From NCBI GenBank assembly GCA_017305935.1, contig JAFKJU010000045.1:1-32702 (forward strand): 32,702 bases of DNA. The letters run 5' to 3'. The DNA is from Hyphomicrobiales bacterium. Lineage in GTDB: Bacteria; Pseudomonadota; Alphaproteobacteria; Rhizobiales; Rhizobiaceae. Below the pieces are notes generated by a model. That model worked only from the letters and a program-made list of their open reading frames with translations. It was not told where the DNA came from and made no database searches. The position numbers and the translations under genes were made by a program. Shown piece after piece: positions 15,511 through 22,469 of this stretch (positions are counted from its first letter, which is position 1; the number at the start of each line of letters is the position of its first letter).

Positions 15511-15816
15511 CTATTTGACCGGCTTCACAAGCGAGAGAACGCGAGGCTTGGACGGAGCGTCGAGCCAATCGATCCACCTGTCCCGTTCTTCTATCGTGTC
15601 GAAGAATCGCCAGAGCTTGTATCCTTGGTCAGTCGCCTCCACCATCTCCCCGATGGTCGCCAGTTCCAGAGGCAGCGTCACCTCATTGCCGTCGAAACGG
15701 ACGAAATAGACCCCTTCGGCAGCAAGGCGTATAACCTGACCGGTTCCGTAGGCACCGTCCTCGTCGTCAACCGTGAAATACATGCCGGTCAAAGTGTCGA
15801 TCACTGCGTCTCTCAT
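15511..15816 (-). CDS. Hypothetical protein (101 aa)
   Basis: I do not recognise a named family. The 101-residue product MRDAVIDTLTGMYFTVDDED... is acidic in its first half with a beta-rich pattern (MYFTVDDED, GVYFVRFDGN, VTLPLEL) and has an aromatic, charged C-terminal helix (KLWRFFDTIEERDRWIDWL). Alternating beta strands followed by a helix suggest a small folded domain rather than a chance frame, and codon use looks like its core-genome neighbours. It has no signal peptide or membrane segment. The ribosome site is weak (GAGA), and M12 is an alternative start. It is upstream of the chemoreceptor on the same strand, with about 200 AT-rich bases between. Confidence 0.55.
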   Translation of the reverse strand: MRDAVIDTLTGMYFTVDDEDGAYGTGQVIRLAAEGVYFVRFDGNEVTLPLELATIGEMVEATDQGYKLWRFFDTIEERDRWIDWLDAPSKPRVLSLVKPVK

Positions 15817-15940
15817 GGGGTCTCGGATGCCAGCCTGGAAATACTCATCAGACCACGTTTGCCCAGGCGCGCGGCAAAGGCAAGCCGCACACGCAATGTT
15901 TTTTTCAGTATCGCGCCGATCTCACTTGCCTTGATGGCCA

Positions 15941-15983
15941 AAACAAAAGACCCCTGCTGCCTATGAGGTCGGTGCAGCAGGGG
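15941..15983 (-). terminator. Rho-independent terminator (minus direction)
   Basis: CCCCTGCTGC (15983-15974 as read on the minus strand) pairs perfectly with GCAGCAGGGG (15960-15951), with a 13-base loop. The minus strand then reads TCTTTTGTTTT. Confidence 0.8.
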
Positions 15984-16015
15984 CACTGGAAATTGTAGCA
16001 ACTGACAAGTCACCG
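15941..16015 (-). ncRNA. Candidate small RNA A (about 75 nt)
   Basis: A good sigma70 promoter (listed separately) would start transcription near 16015 on the minus strand. A rho-independent terminator follows about 30 bases later, with no open frame between. This promoter-short transcript-terminator arrangement is typical of a bacterial small RNA. I cannot assign an Rfam family. Confidence 0.45.
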
Positions 16016-16021
16016 AATCGA

Positions 16022-16050
16022 ATCTTAGAGAATGTCGATCAAACGCTCAA
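16022..16050 (-). promoter_or_regulatory. Sigma70-type promoter of candidate small RNA A
   Basis: Minus strand TTGAGC (16050-16045), 17-base spacer, TAAGAT (16027-16022). Both hexamers are close to consensus with optimal spacing, and a terminator follows less than 80 bases downstream. Confidence 0.5.
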
Positions 16051-16114
16051 TACTGCGACTGGGTGAGGACTTCGCTTTGCCATATGGGCAAAAACGGCCA
16101 GCGCGGTCGCGCCG

Positions 16115-16143
16115 AAAAGAAAAGCCCGGCGAAAGAGCCGGGC
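16115..16143 (-). terminator. Rho-independent terminator (minus direction)
   Basis: GCCCGGC (16143-16137 on the minus strand) pairs with GCCGGGC (16130-16124) around a 6-base loop, followed by TTTTCTTTT. Confidence 0.75.
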
Positions 16144-16215
16144 AAGGAGCGCTGACTAGAAGTAGGGACACCGCAGGATCATGCGTAGGGATAAGCAAAC
16201 TATCCTGCAGCATAA
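16115..16215 (-). ncRNA. Candidate small RNA B (about 100 nt)
   Basis: On the minus strand a 7-bp hairpin, GCAGGAT (16208-16202) with ATCCTGC (16179-16173), is followed by a terminator hairpin. TCCCTAC occurs twice, once in the hairpin loop (16191-16185) and once in the linker (16168-16162), as expected for a pair of seed regions. A weak promoter TTGTTT-N18-CATAAA (16254-16225) lies just upstream. A 62-codon frame (16213-16025) runs through it and past the terminator, so it is unlikely to be the product. The assignment rests on structure alone. Confidence 0.4.
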
Positions 16216-16439
16216 CTAGAATTGTTTATGCGAAAAAATGTTCCCGGAAAACAATCAAAAATTGTCGCAAAGACCGATGGCCGCAAGCAGGAAACGGGGC
16301 CAAAGATTGAAAAAAATCAAACCGTGCCACGCTCTCGAAGCCGCCATATGGGCGCGAATATCGCCGAAATTCAACAAGGCCTGATAGGCCAACGCACAGC
16401 GAATGTGAACCAGCGTATCGTATTGAGGCAGCGTCGCGA

Positions 16440-16530
16440 AAGAAAAAATGGCGCACCCAAGTAGAGCGAAGGCGAACTCGCGAAATTGGTTGGATGACGG
16501 CAGCGCGCAAGAAAAAAATGGTGCGCCCCC
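16440..16530 (+). repeat. Two copies of AAGAAAAAATGG(C/T)GC(A/G)CCC, candidate oriT/nic or accessory-protein site
   Basis: Copies at 16440-16458 and 16509-16530 share an A-rich run followed by GGCGCACC or GGTGCGCC, which are reverse complements of each other. They lie 110-200 bases upstream of the MobC-like gene, where origins of transfer usually sit. GTGCGCCC resembles the core of MOBQ-type nic regions as I remember them; this is a weak resemblance. Confidence 0.3.
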
Positions 16531-16640
16531 ACGGCGACCTATCGAACCAGATATTTACAGAATTGGCTCATTGGGAGCAGATTTTAAAGGACACGTCGCT
16601 GGCCCGTCCGGCCCCGCCTTCACCGTAGGAGGGCGCGGCC

Positions 16641-17072
16641 ATGTCATTGACCAAGACATTTCAGCGTGCGGCGGCTGCAAGCGCAAAACCGCCGGCGCCG
16701 CGCAAGAAACGGCTTCCGCCCTTTTCGATTCGCCTGTCACCGGAGGAACGCGCCCGCCTGGCTGTTGAGGCCGCGGGCGCTCCGCTCGGTGCCTATATCA
16801 AGGCGAAGGTTCTGGGGACGCCGCTGCCTGTCCGCGTCCGCCGGACGGGTCTGGCGGTGGAAGATCGCACAGCTCTTGCGCAGGCGCTTGCTCTTCTCGG
16901 GCGCTCCCGTGTTGCGAACAACCTGAACCAGCTCGCCCACCTCGCCAATGTCGGCGCATTGCCGATGACACCGGAGACGGAAGCCGAACTGTGCGGCACG
17001 CTGGCGGATGTGCAGCACATGCGCCGTTTGCTTATGACCGCGCTCGGCCTCAAGCCGGAGGATCGGGAATGA
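16641..17072 (+). CDS. MobC-like relaxosome accessory protein
   Basis: A 143-residue basic protein. After a Lys/Pro/Ala-rich N-terminus (1-25) comes a ribbon-helix-helix-like segment FSIRLSPEERARLAVEAA followed by GAPLGAYIKAKVLG, the pattern of plasmid mobilization proteins that bind oriT and help the relaxase. The C-terminal half has the family phrase ALLGRSRVANNLNQLAHLAN. ATG at 16641 has a perfect TAGGAGGG ribosome site. Its stop codon overlaps the relaxase start (ATGA), so the two are coupled. It is the first gene of the mobilization operon. Confidence 0.78.
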   Translation: MSLTKTFQRAAAASAKPPAPRKKRLPPFSIRLSPEERARLAVEAAGAPLGAYIKAKVLGTPLPVRVRRTGLAVEDRTALAQALALLGRSRVANNLNQLAHLANVGALPMTPETEAELCGTLADVQHMRRLLMTALGLKPEDRE

Positions 17073-18352
17073 TCCTCAAAGGTAGTCAACGCGGATCGGG
17101 TCAGAACCTCGCCGCCCATCTCTTGAAGATGGAAGACAATGAGCATGTCAGCCTTCACGAGCTTCGCGGATTTGCGGCGGACGATCTCCATGGGGCATTC
17201 AAGGAAATCGAAGCGGTCAGTTTAGGGACGCGCTGCAAGAATTACCTCTTCTCCCTGTCGTTAAGCCCGCCCGAAGACGCAAGGGTTCCGGCTTCGGTCT
17301 TCGAAGAAACCATCGACCGGATCGAGAACCGTCTCGGTCTGGACGGCCAGCCACGCGCGATTGTCTTTCACGAGAAGGGAGGCCGCCGCCATGCGCATTG
17401 TGTGTGGTCGCGGATCGACGCGGACACCATGACGGCGCGGACCTTGCCCTTCTTCAAACAAAAGCTGATGAGCGTGGCGCGGGATTTGTACCTCGATCAC
17501 GGCTGGACGATGCCGCGCGGCCTTGAGAACGCGGCGGAACGCAACCCCACCAACTTTTCCCTCGCCGAATGGCAACAGGCAAAACGGCAGGACGTCGATC
17601 CCCGCTGGCTCAAACAGGCGTTGCAGGATTGCTGGAAGCGTTCCGACAATCTGGGGTCGTTTCAACATTCTTTGCAGGATCGCGGTTTCTTTCTCGCCAA
17701 GGGAGACAAGCGCGGCTTCGTCGTTCTCGACCATGCGGGCGAGGTCTGGTCGCTGCCGCGTATGCTGGACGTGAAGACGAAAGAGGTTCGCGCCCGCCTC
17801 GGTGATGGCGAGAACCTTTCCTCTGTCGAGAACACGCGCAAGACCATCGGCGAGCGCATGACGCCCGCCCTGCGCCGTCATATCGAGGAATCCCGCCAGC
17901 AATTCCGTGGCCGTTCCGACAAGCTCGGCCAATATAAGCAGGAGATGACGCGCCTACATCGCAGCGCACGGCAAAAGCTGGAAAAGCGTCAGAAGGCGGA
18001 AGCCGAACAGCAAACCCGCGCCCGTGCGGAGCGCCTGCCGAAAGGCTTGCGCGGCCTGTGGCACCGCTTGACGGGACAATACCAGAAGATACGAGCGCTG
18101 AATGAGATGGAGGCGCAAGCCACCCGTCTTCATCAGACGGAAGAGCGGCAAAAGCTGATCGAAAAGCAGCTTGAGCAGCGCGCCGTCCTGCAAACGCAGT
18201 TCAGGGAATTGCGCAAAAAGCAGGCCAAACAATTGCTGTCCCTGCGCGCCGACATCGGGCGCTACCTCAAATTCTCACGCGGGCAGGACGGACAAAGCCA
18301 GTCCCGTGCCGTGACTCAATCCCCATCCCTCGGACTCAAACTCGAACGCTGA
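17069..18352 (+). CDS. Relaxase/mobilization nuclease, MobA/VirD2-like
   Basis: A 427-residue relaxase that would nick oriT and pilot the strand during mobilization. The nuclease domain (about 1-250) carries the three-histidine metal motif in VFHEKGGRRHAHCVWSRID, i.e. H101-x6-H108-x-H110, and the preceding segment NYLFSLSLSPPE. The C-terminal 150 residues are a highly charged coiled coil (about 290-410). The usual N-terminal catalytic tyrosine of MOBP proteins is not visible; the corresponding region reads NLAAHLLKMEDNEHV, with H17 and H26. ATG at 17069 overlaps the mobC-like stop and gives the start MILKGSQRGSGQ; an in-frame upstream ATG lies inside the previous gene and is not used. Confidence 0.85.
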   Translation: MILKGSQRGSGQNLAAHLLKMEDNEHVSLHELRGFAADDLHGAFKEIEAVSLGTRCKNYLFSLSLSPPEDARVPASVFEETIDRIENRLGLDGQPRAIVFHEKGGRRHAHCVWSRIDADTMTARTLPFFKQKLMSVARDLYLDHGWTMPRGLENAAERNPTNFSLAEWQQAKRQDVDPRWLKQALQDCWKRSDNLGSFQHSLQDRGFFLAKGDKRGFVVLDHAGEVWSLPRMLDVKTKEVRARLGDGENLSSVENTRKTIGERMTPALRRHIEESRQQFRGRSDKLGQYKQEMTRLHRSARQKLEKRQKAEAEQQTRARAERLPKGLRGLWHRLTGQYQKIRALNEMEAQATRLHQTEERQKLIEKQLEQRAVLQTQFRELRKKQAKQLLSLRADIGRYLKFSRGQDGQSQSRAVTQSPSLGLKLER

Positions 18353-18379
18353 TCCTTGAAGCAAAAAGGAGGAATACGC

Positions 18380-18877
18380 ATGTCTTCCAACAACAACGAC
18401 AATGGCGCAGGGATGGCGGTTGCTATCGTCTGCGCCCTGATCGGCGCGGCGGCAATCTTTTTGTTCGCCATTCTCGCCTTTGTCGCCTTCGTCCTGACTA
18501 TCCTTGCGATTTTCGCATGGAACAGCCCCGTGACGCTCGGCAAATGGACGCTGCACCCGCACGAGGCGCGGGCGTTCGTCGGACGAGGTATTCTCGGCGC
18601 GGTTCTGGTACCGACCTTCGTGCTGTTCGTGCAGGTCGTTTTCACTATCCCCGTCGAATGGCAGTATCTGAATTACATGCTGCTCATCGGCTATGTGCTC
18701 GGCTCGATTGGTATTGAGATCATGATGGCGGATCAGGAAGGGACAAGCACACCGCCCGCCACAACGTACATTCCGCCAGCGCCGCAACTTCCCGCACCGC
18801 CAAAACCTTCCCCGCAAACCAGCGAGGCCGAACCCTTCCGCTTCGCAAGCTGGGACGATGAGGAGGAACGCGGATGA
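18380..18877 (+). CDS. Small membrane protein of the mobilization operon
   Basis: A 165-residue protein of unknown function. It has a long hydrophobic stretch at about 11-47, likely one or two membrane helices, and two more at about 71-91 and 96-115. A proline-rich cytosolic-type tail (TPPATTYIPPAPQLPAPPKP) ends in acidic WDDEEERG. The start at 18380 has a near-perfect AAGGAGGA ribosome site. It sits 28 bases after the relaxase gene and overlaps the next gene by ATGA, so it belongs to the same operon. It may link the relaxosome to the membrane or coupling protein (inference). Confidence 0.7.
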   Translation: MSSNNNDNGAGMAVAIVCALIGAAAIFLFAILAFVAFVLTILAIFAWNSPVTLGKWTLHPHEARAFVGRGILGAVLVPTFVLFVQVVFTIPVEWQYLNYMLLIGYVLGSIGIEIMMADQEGTSTPPATTYIPPAPQLPAPPKPSPQTSEAEPFRFASWDDEEERG

Positions 18878-19104
18878 GTTTGGGCAAGATCATGGAGATT
18901 TACCAGTTTTTCTGGATGTTCGAATCCCATGCACAGCAGCGCCTTGCATGGGAGGATGCGGCGCAAGCACGCATTGCCCGCGTCCGCGCCGAAGCGCAGG
19001 CGGCGGCGCAATTGCAAGCGATGCTGGATGCCAACCCGTCCGGCGAGCTCGGCAACGCCGCCCTCAATGACGATGACGCGCTGGATCAATCGGGGCTGCT
19101 ATGA
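18874..19104 (+). CDS. Short helical hypothetical protein (76 aa)
   Basis: No family recognised. The first part MSLGKIMEIYQFFWMFESHA is amphipathic; the centre (about 25-50) is an Ala/Arg/Gln-rich helix; the tail is acidic (NDDDALDQ). It overlaps the membrane-protein stop by ATGA and overlaps the start of the coupling-protein remnant, so translation appears coupled through the operon. Confidence 0.6.
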   Translation: MSLGKIMEIYQFFWMFESHAQQRLAWEDAAQARIARVRAEAQAAAQLQAMLDANPSGELGNAALNDDDALDQSGLL

Positions 19105-19657
19105 ACGGTATCGTTCTGGATCAGGTGCCGCGCCGGATGCGGCGCGGCATTGAACTCGGTTTTTATCGCGGCAAGCCGCTCATCTACGACGGCACCGAAC
19201 CCGTTGCGATTGATGCGCAAGCCGGTAAAGGCACACGCTCTATCGCGGTCTTCCAGACAATGACACGCTGAAAGACATAGAACACCGTTCGGGGAAAACC
19301 TCCGTCATGGTGCGCGGCTTCAACGTCAACATGAATCAGGTCAACGGGTCTGGCGACAATCTTTCGGAACAATCCCGCCCGCTCTTGCAGGTCGAGGACG
19401 TGCGCCGCGCCACGGGCGGCGAGTCCGGCCTTCTGGAATCCCGTGACCACGGTTATTTTACTGTCGATATGCCGAATTTCTGGGAGCGCCCTGAAATGTC
19501 CAGCATGCTGCGCGACGTGCGGCAAAAGCCCGACAAATATGCTTGGCTCGGCAAGGCAAGCCACCCCGCGCCGCTATCGTTGCCGATACCTGCGCCGATA
19601 ACGCGCGAGGACGACGATATAGAGGCGATCTTGAGTGCATTGCAGGACGAGATTTAA
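19101..19657 (+). pseudogene. VirD4/TraG-type conjugative coupling protein, internally deleted and out of frame
   Basis: The start MNGIVLDQVPRRMRRGIELGFYRGKPLIYDG...PVAIDAQAGKGTR (about 45 residues) looks like the N-terminal portion of a coupling ATPase just before the Walker A region. That frame stops at about 19271. In another frame from about 19230, LYRGLPDNDTLKDIEHRSGK and SEQSRPLLQVEDVRR followed by the tail to 19657 resemble the C-terminal end of the same family. The whole nucleotide-binding core, normally several hundred residues, is absent, and the two parts are in different frames (557 bases in total). The gene can no longer make a coupling ATPase. It overlaps the preceding gene in operon style, showing where the intact gene once stood. 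Confidence 0.72.
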
Positions 19658-19662
19658 GGTGC

Positions 19663-20166
19663 CTAAGCGCCAGTTTTTGCGATGGTCACCAACGGCAAGA
19701 ACAACTGCAACGGCTTGGAAGCAAAAGCTATGAACCCGAAGTGGCGGTAAAAATCTGCGGCCTGTTCATCTTTTGCATCGACGGCGAGCGCAAATACGCC
19801 CATCTCGGAACGTAAGGCACGGTCAGCCGCATCCCAGAGCAAGGCCGCGCCAAGCCTGTTTCCCTGAAACTCTTTATCAATTGCCAACCGTCCAACTCTT
19901 GCCACAGGGACGACCGGATAACGCGGTAGTTTCCGCGCTATATCTTCCGGCATGTCTTTCAGGGCAACGTCTCCAGCGGACAGCGTGTAATATCCGGCGA
20001 TCCGGTCTTCGCCATGAGGACAGGCTACGTAGCACAAGGCTGCACGGCGTTTGATGTCCTGCCCTGCCTGTTCCTTGAGATAGCGGTCAAGCGGAGCCAC
20101 GCCGCACGAAAAGCTTTTGCGGTCATGGCCTGATGCCAGAGCCGCGATTTCAAACTGCATGGTCAT
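19663..20166 (-). CDS. GNAT-family acetyltransferase toxin (TacT/AtaT-like)
   Basis: A 167-residue acetyltransferase. The acetyl-CoA loop is visible as VGRLAIDKEFQGNRLGAALL (Q/RxxGxG/A type), and the C-terminal FYRHFGF carries the tyrosine used as general acid in this family. The N-terminal phrase FSCGVAPLDRYLKEQAGQD is typical of toxin GNATs that acetylate aminoacyl-tRNA and block translation. It starts one base after the stop of the RHH antitoxin gene, the normal type II arrangement. A second ATG two codons later is an alternative start. Substrate tRNA is unknown. Confidence 0.88.
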   Translation of the reverse strand: MTMQFEIAALASGHDRKSFSCGVAPLDRYLKEQAGQDIKRRAALCYVACPHGEDRIAGYYTLSAGDVALKDMPEDIARKLPRYPVVPVARVGRLAIDKEFQGNRLGAALLWDAADRALRSEMGVFALAVDAKDEQAADFYRHFGFIAFASKPLQLFLPLVTIAKTGA

Positions 20167-20167
20167 G

Positions 20168-20449
20168 CTATTTGAGGATCAATGCATTATGGGCGGCTTT
20201 GGCGCGTTTCAGCGCGGCACTCGGCTCCGGCGGATTGAGAAGCATATCGACAAAACGGGTCTGGTCTTCAACGGAAAGCCGGATAACCTGATTTTCTTCA
20301 ATTGTACGACGCGCTGCCTCTTGTGCCGCCGACACAATAAAATCGCTCACGCTACGCCCTTCCATCTCGGCGGCGCGTTTGACGATAGCGAGTGCCTCCG
20401 GTGCTATGCGTGCTTCCAGTCGGGCGGTGCGAGTATTTTCCTGTGTCAT
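20168..20449 (-). CDS. DUF1778-type ribbon-helix-helix antitoxin (TacA-like)
   Basis: A 93-residue protein. Its N-terminal half is the DUF1778 DNA-binding fold: RLEARIAPEALAIVKRAAEMEGRSVSDFIVSAA. The C-terminal half (about 50-93) would wrap the toxin, with VEDQTRFVDMLLNPPEP as in other TacA/AtaR proteins. It binds and neutralises the GNAT toxin and normally represses the operon. ATG at 20449 has AAGGAGAT upstream. A 23-bp palindrome and a promoter lie just upstream, overlapping the end of the previous gene. Confidence 0.88.
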   Translation of the reverse strand: MTQENTRTARLEARIAPEALAIVKRAAEMEGRSVSDFIVSAAQEAARRTIEENQVIRLSVEDQTRFVDMLLNPPEPSAALKRAKAAHNALILK

Positions 20450-20467
20450 GCGTTTATCTCCTTCTTC

Positions 20468-21256
20468 TCATTGTACGGCAATATGCCGGACAAATGCAAG
20501 GAAATCTGAATACCCCGCCGCGCTGCCCCTTTTCCAATCCTCCAGCTTGAGCGCCAGCCGGATCAGGTATTCGCAAAACACGATATACGGGACAAACAAG
20601 AAAGCGAACATAAACCAGATGTGGAATATGATCGAATACTCATAATACCCGTCCATGAATTTCTCGATTTTTGCGCGGCGTTTTTCGATGAAGGCAAAAC
20701 GGCGATACGCATTGTCAATCATCAAAGCGGGTATCAACCAGATAGCGATTGATACGATCAAAAACAGCATCGTGAAAAGTATGGCAACGGACGTAACGAT
20801 AAACGCGTATGTTCCTGTGTAATCCGATATATCCCTGTCACCCGCAATGATCGTCATTCCGGCTTCTGCCGGAAGAGAAAACAGGCTTTCATTCGGGAAA
20901 AGATAGTCCTTCAACCAGTAGCCGTAGCAATCGCGCTCAAAGGGATTTTCTTTCCGGATGATTTTCGGGCTGAAATCGAGCTTGCCGCCGCAGACGAAAA
21001 ACAGCGGCTTGTCGCTTGGGCTGACGGCATGGCCTGTCAGGTTCTTGAAGACATACCGCTCGCCGTAGGACTGCCCGTCACCTGTGCGCAATTCTGATAT
21101 GGAATGCGTTCCGAGGAACACCAGCTTGTTGTCGATCGTCACTGCGCCGTAGGTGAGCAAGATTGCGCTGATGAGAACATCGAGGCCGGAGAAGATGCCA
21201 GTCGCTTTCTCGAACCAGCGGATAGAGAATGAACGAATTGCCATGTTTCGCCGCAC
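20468..21256 (-). CDS. Hypothetical multi-pass membrane protein (262 aa)
   Basis: No family recognised. Hydrophobic segments at about 22-42, 152-181 and 207-232 suggest three or more membrane helices. Between the first and second lies a 110-residue probably extracytoplasmic domain with two cysteines (C89, C110). A basic segment (RRFAFIEKRRAKIEK) separates the last two helices. The furthest start is GTG at 21256, with ATG four codons later an alternative. It is 75 bases downstream of the coiled-coil gene and probably in the same transcript. Lower GC than the core genes fits horizontal origin. Confidence 0.6.
   Translation of the reverse strand: MRRNMAIRSFSIRWFEKATGIFSGLDVLISAILLTYGAVTIDNKLVFLGTHSISELRTGDGQSYGERYVFKNLTGHAVSPSDKPLFFVCGGKLDFSPKIIRKENPFERDCYGYWLKDYLFPNESLFSLPAEAGMTIIAGDRDISDYTGTYAFIVTSVAILFTMLFLIVSIAIWLIPALMIDNAYRRFAFIEKRRAKIEKFMDGYYEYSIIFHIWFMFAFLFVPYIVFCEYLIRLALKLEDWKRGSAAGYSDFLAFVRHIAVQ
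20470..20499 (-). promoter_or_regulatory. Toxin-antitoxin promoter with overlapping palindromic operator
   Basis: Minus strand TTGCAT (20499-20494), 18-base spacer, TACAAT (20475-20470). The interrupted palindrome at 20471-20493, TTGT-n-CGGC-AATAT-GCCG-n-ACAA, fills the spacer and overlaps the -10. This is where an RHH antitoxin would bind to autoregulate. It is inside the last codons of the upstream membrane-protein gene. Confidence 0.55.
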
Positions 21257-21331
21257 ACCCCGCGTTTTGCGCGAATGCGGGCATCTGGCCGCACAAGGGC
21301 AGATGCCGCTATTCCATGATGATGCAATTGC

Positions 21332-22099
21332 CTAGGGGCCGGACGGCCCGCCAAAACCTGTCTGGCGCATGAGTGCGTCCATGTTGTTCGGCAATACGGG
21401 CGCATTGGTTTCGAGTTTCTGGCTGTTGGTGTTCTCGGCTTCCAGTCTGTCGTTGCCGACCTTCGCCCGCACCGCGTCCGGCATGGATTTCTCAAGATCG
21501 CCTTTGAGCGCGTCGAGCTCCTTGGTGGTGATTTCGCCCTTGTCGAGACGGTCACGGGCGGAATCGAGCTTGTTCTGATATTCAAGAAGCCCTTCACGTT
21601 CTTCCGTCAGGCGATGCTCTTCAATCCTTGCGTTTCGGAATGTTTCCCAGAGTGGCTTCTTCGCACTGATACTGTCGGGGTCGATAGTGTCACGGGGAAC
21701 TTCCTGCCCGTGTTCATCGAAAACGCGCTGTCCGTCTTTGGTCTTGAATACCCTGCGACCATCGGGAAGCACTTCTGCCTCCTCAAGCATGGTTTCCATT
21801 TTTTCGCGAACAAGTTTGAGCGCTTCCTCGTTTTCGATCAGCGCTTCAACGGTCTTTGCGTCGTAATCATCCAGTTGGAGTTTGAAATCGGCGACCTGTT
21901 CGGGGGAAGCAATCACCATCTGGACAAGCGCGTACATTTCCATGTCGCGCAATTCCATTTCCCTGTCTTCGTTCTTTTGCTTCTCACGTTCACGAGCCTC
22001 GAAACGGGCAAGCTGTTCGCGGCGATAAATCTCGTCGCGGATGCCGGAAGCCCGTTCAAAATCCTTGATCCATGAGCGGCGCGGGATTGCTGACATCAT
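21332..22099 (-). CDS. Hypothetical charged coiled-coil protein (255 aa)
   Basis: No named family. Residues 10-120 are rich in E, R, K and M and predicted as helical coiled coil (QLARFEAREREKQKNEDREM); a small beta-rich insert follows (LPDGRRVFKTKDGQRVFDEHG, 21 residues in two strands); residues 165-225 are helical again, and the tail (TNAPVLPNNMDALMRQTGFGG) is disordered. ATG at 22099 overlaps the stop of the upstream secreted-protein gene (ATGA). No signal peptide or membrane segment. Proteins of this build accompany relaxases in rhizobial mobilizable elements, as far as I recall. Confidence 0.6.
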   Translation of the reverse strand: MMSAIPRRSWIKDFERASGIRDEIYRREQLARFEAREREKQKNEDREMELRDMEMYALVQMVIASPEQVADFKLQLDDYDAKTVEALIENEEALKLVREKMETMLEEAEVLPDGRRVFKTKDGQRVFDEHGQEVPRDTIDPDSISAKKPLWETFRNARIEEHRLTEEREGLLEYQNKLDSARDRLDKGEITTKELDALKGDLEKSMPDAVRAKVGNDRLEAENTNSQKLETNAPVLPNNMDALMRQTGFGGPSGP

Positions 22100-22440
22100 T
22101 CACCACACTTCTGTTTTACCAGAACGTCCATAATCGACCCCGGCGGATAGGTTGGATATTTGCCGAATGCGTCATGGATCGTTCGGAGCGTGGATTTGTC
22201 CTCGTAGAACCAGTCATAAATGCAGTTCATGCCTTCGGACTTCTTTCCATCCTTCATGTAACGTGCGCCAGCCAATCCTTCGACTACGCCAGCAATATAG
22301 GAGATGCGTTCGTCTGCGGACATCTGGTTCATAACCTTGTCTGCATCGAATTGTTGTTCTGCAAAAGCCGTTCCCTGCATTGAAAACACAAGGCTTCCCG
22401 CCAGTATTACAGATGTTTTCAGTTTGCGTGCGCGGGTCAT
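22096..22440 (-). CDS. Small exported protein (about 114 aa), possibly Rap1a/Tai-like
   Basis: Start at ATG 22440 gives a signal peptide MTRARKLKTSVILAGSLVFS followed by MQGTAFA and a cleavage site before EQ. The mature part is about 87 residues with two cysteines, in MNCIYDW and at the end VKQKCGE, which could form a disulfide. The phrase YIAGVVEGLAGARY followed by C and a C-terminal P-G-x-x-M-x-V-L-V-K-x-x-C resembles the Rap1a/Tai fold of periplasmic immunity proteins. That resemblance is weak and no toxin is nearby. A TTG at 22461 would add seven residues. Its stop overlaps the next gene. Confidence 0.6.
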   Translation of the reverse strand: MTRARKLKTSVILAGSLVFSMQGTAFAEQQFDADKVMNQMSADERISYIAGVVEGLAGARYMKDGKKSEGMNCIYDWFYEDKSTLRTIHDAFGKYPTYPPGSIMDVLVKQKCGE

Positions 22441-22469
22441 ATACGTCCAATTTTTGAACAATTTTCATA

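Larger units (their letters stand above)
15817..16640. other. 824-bp region without convincing protein genes, spanning the junction to the mobilizable element
   Basis: It contains two candidate minus-strand small RNAs with terminators (15941-16050 and 16113-16254) and, further right, two similar AAGAAAAAATGG-GC motifs that may belong to an origin of transfer. Several 60-105 codon frames occur, but their translations are low-complexity basic or overlap one another. The left end of the mobile element probably lies in this stretch; I could not find its attachment repeat. Confidence 0.5.

Noticed and set aside
16025-16310. Small open frames on both strands around the small RNA candidates
   Set aside because: They run across terminator hairpins, overlap each other and have low-complexity translations.
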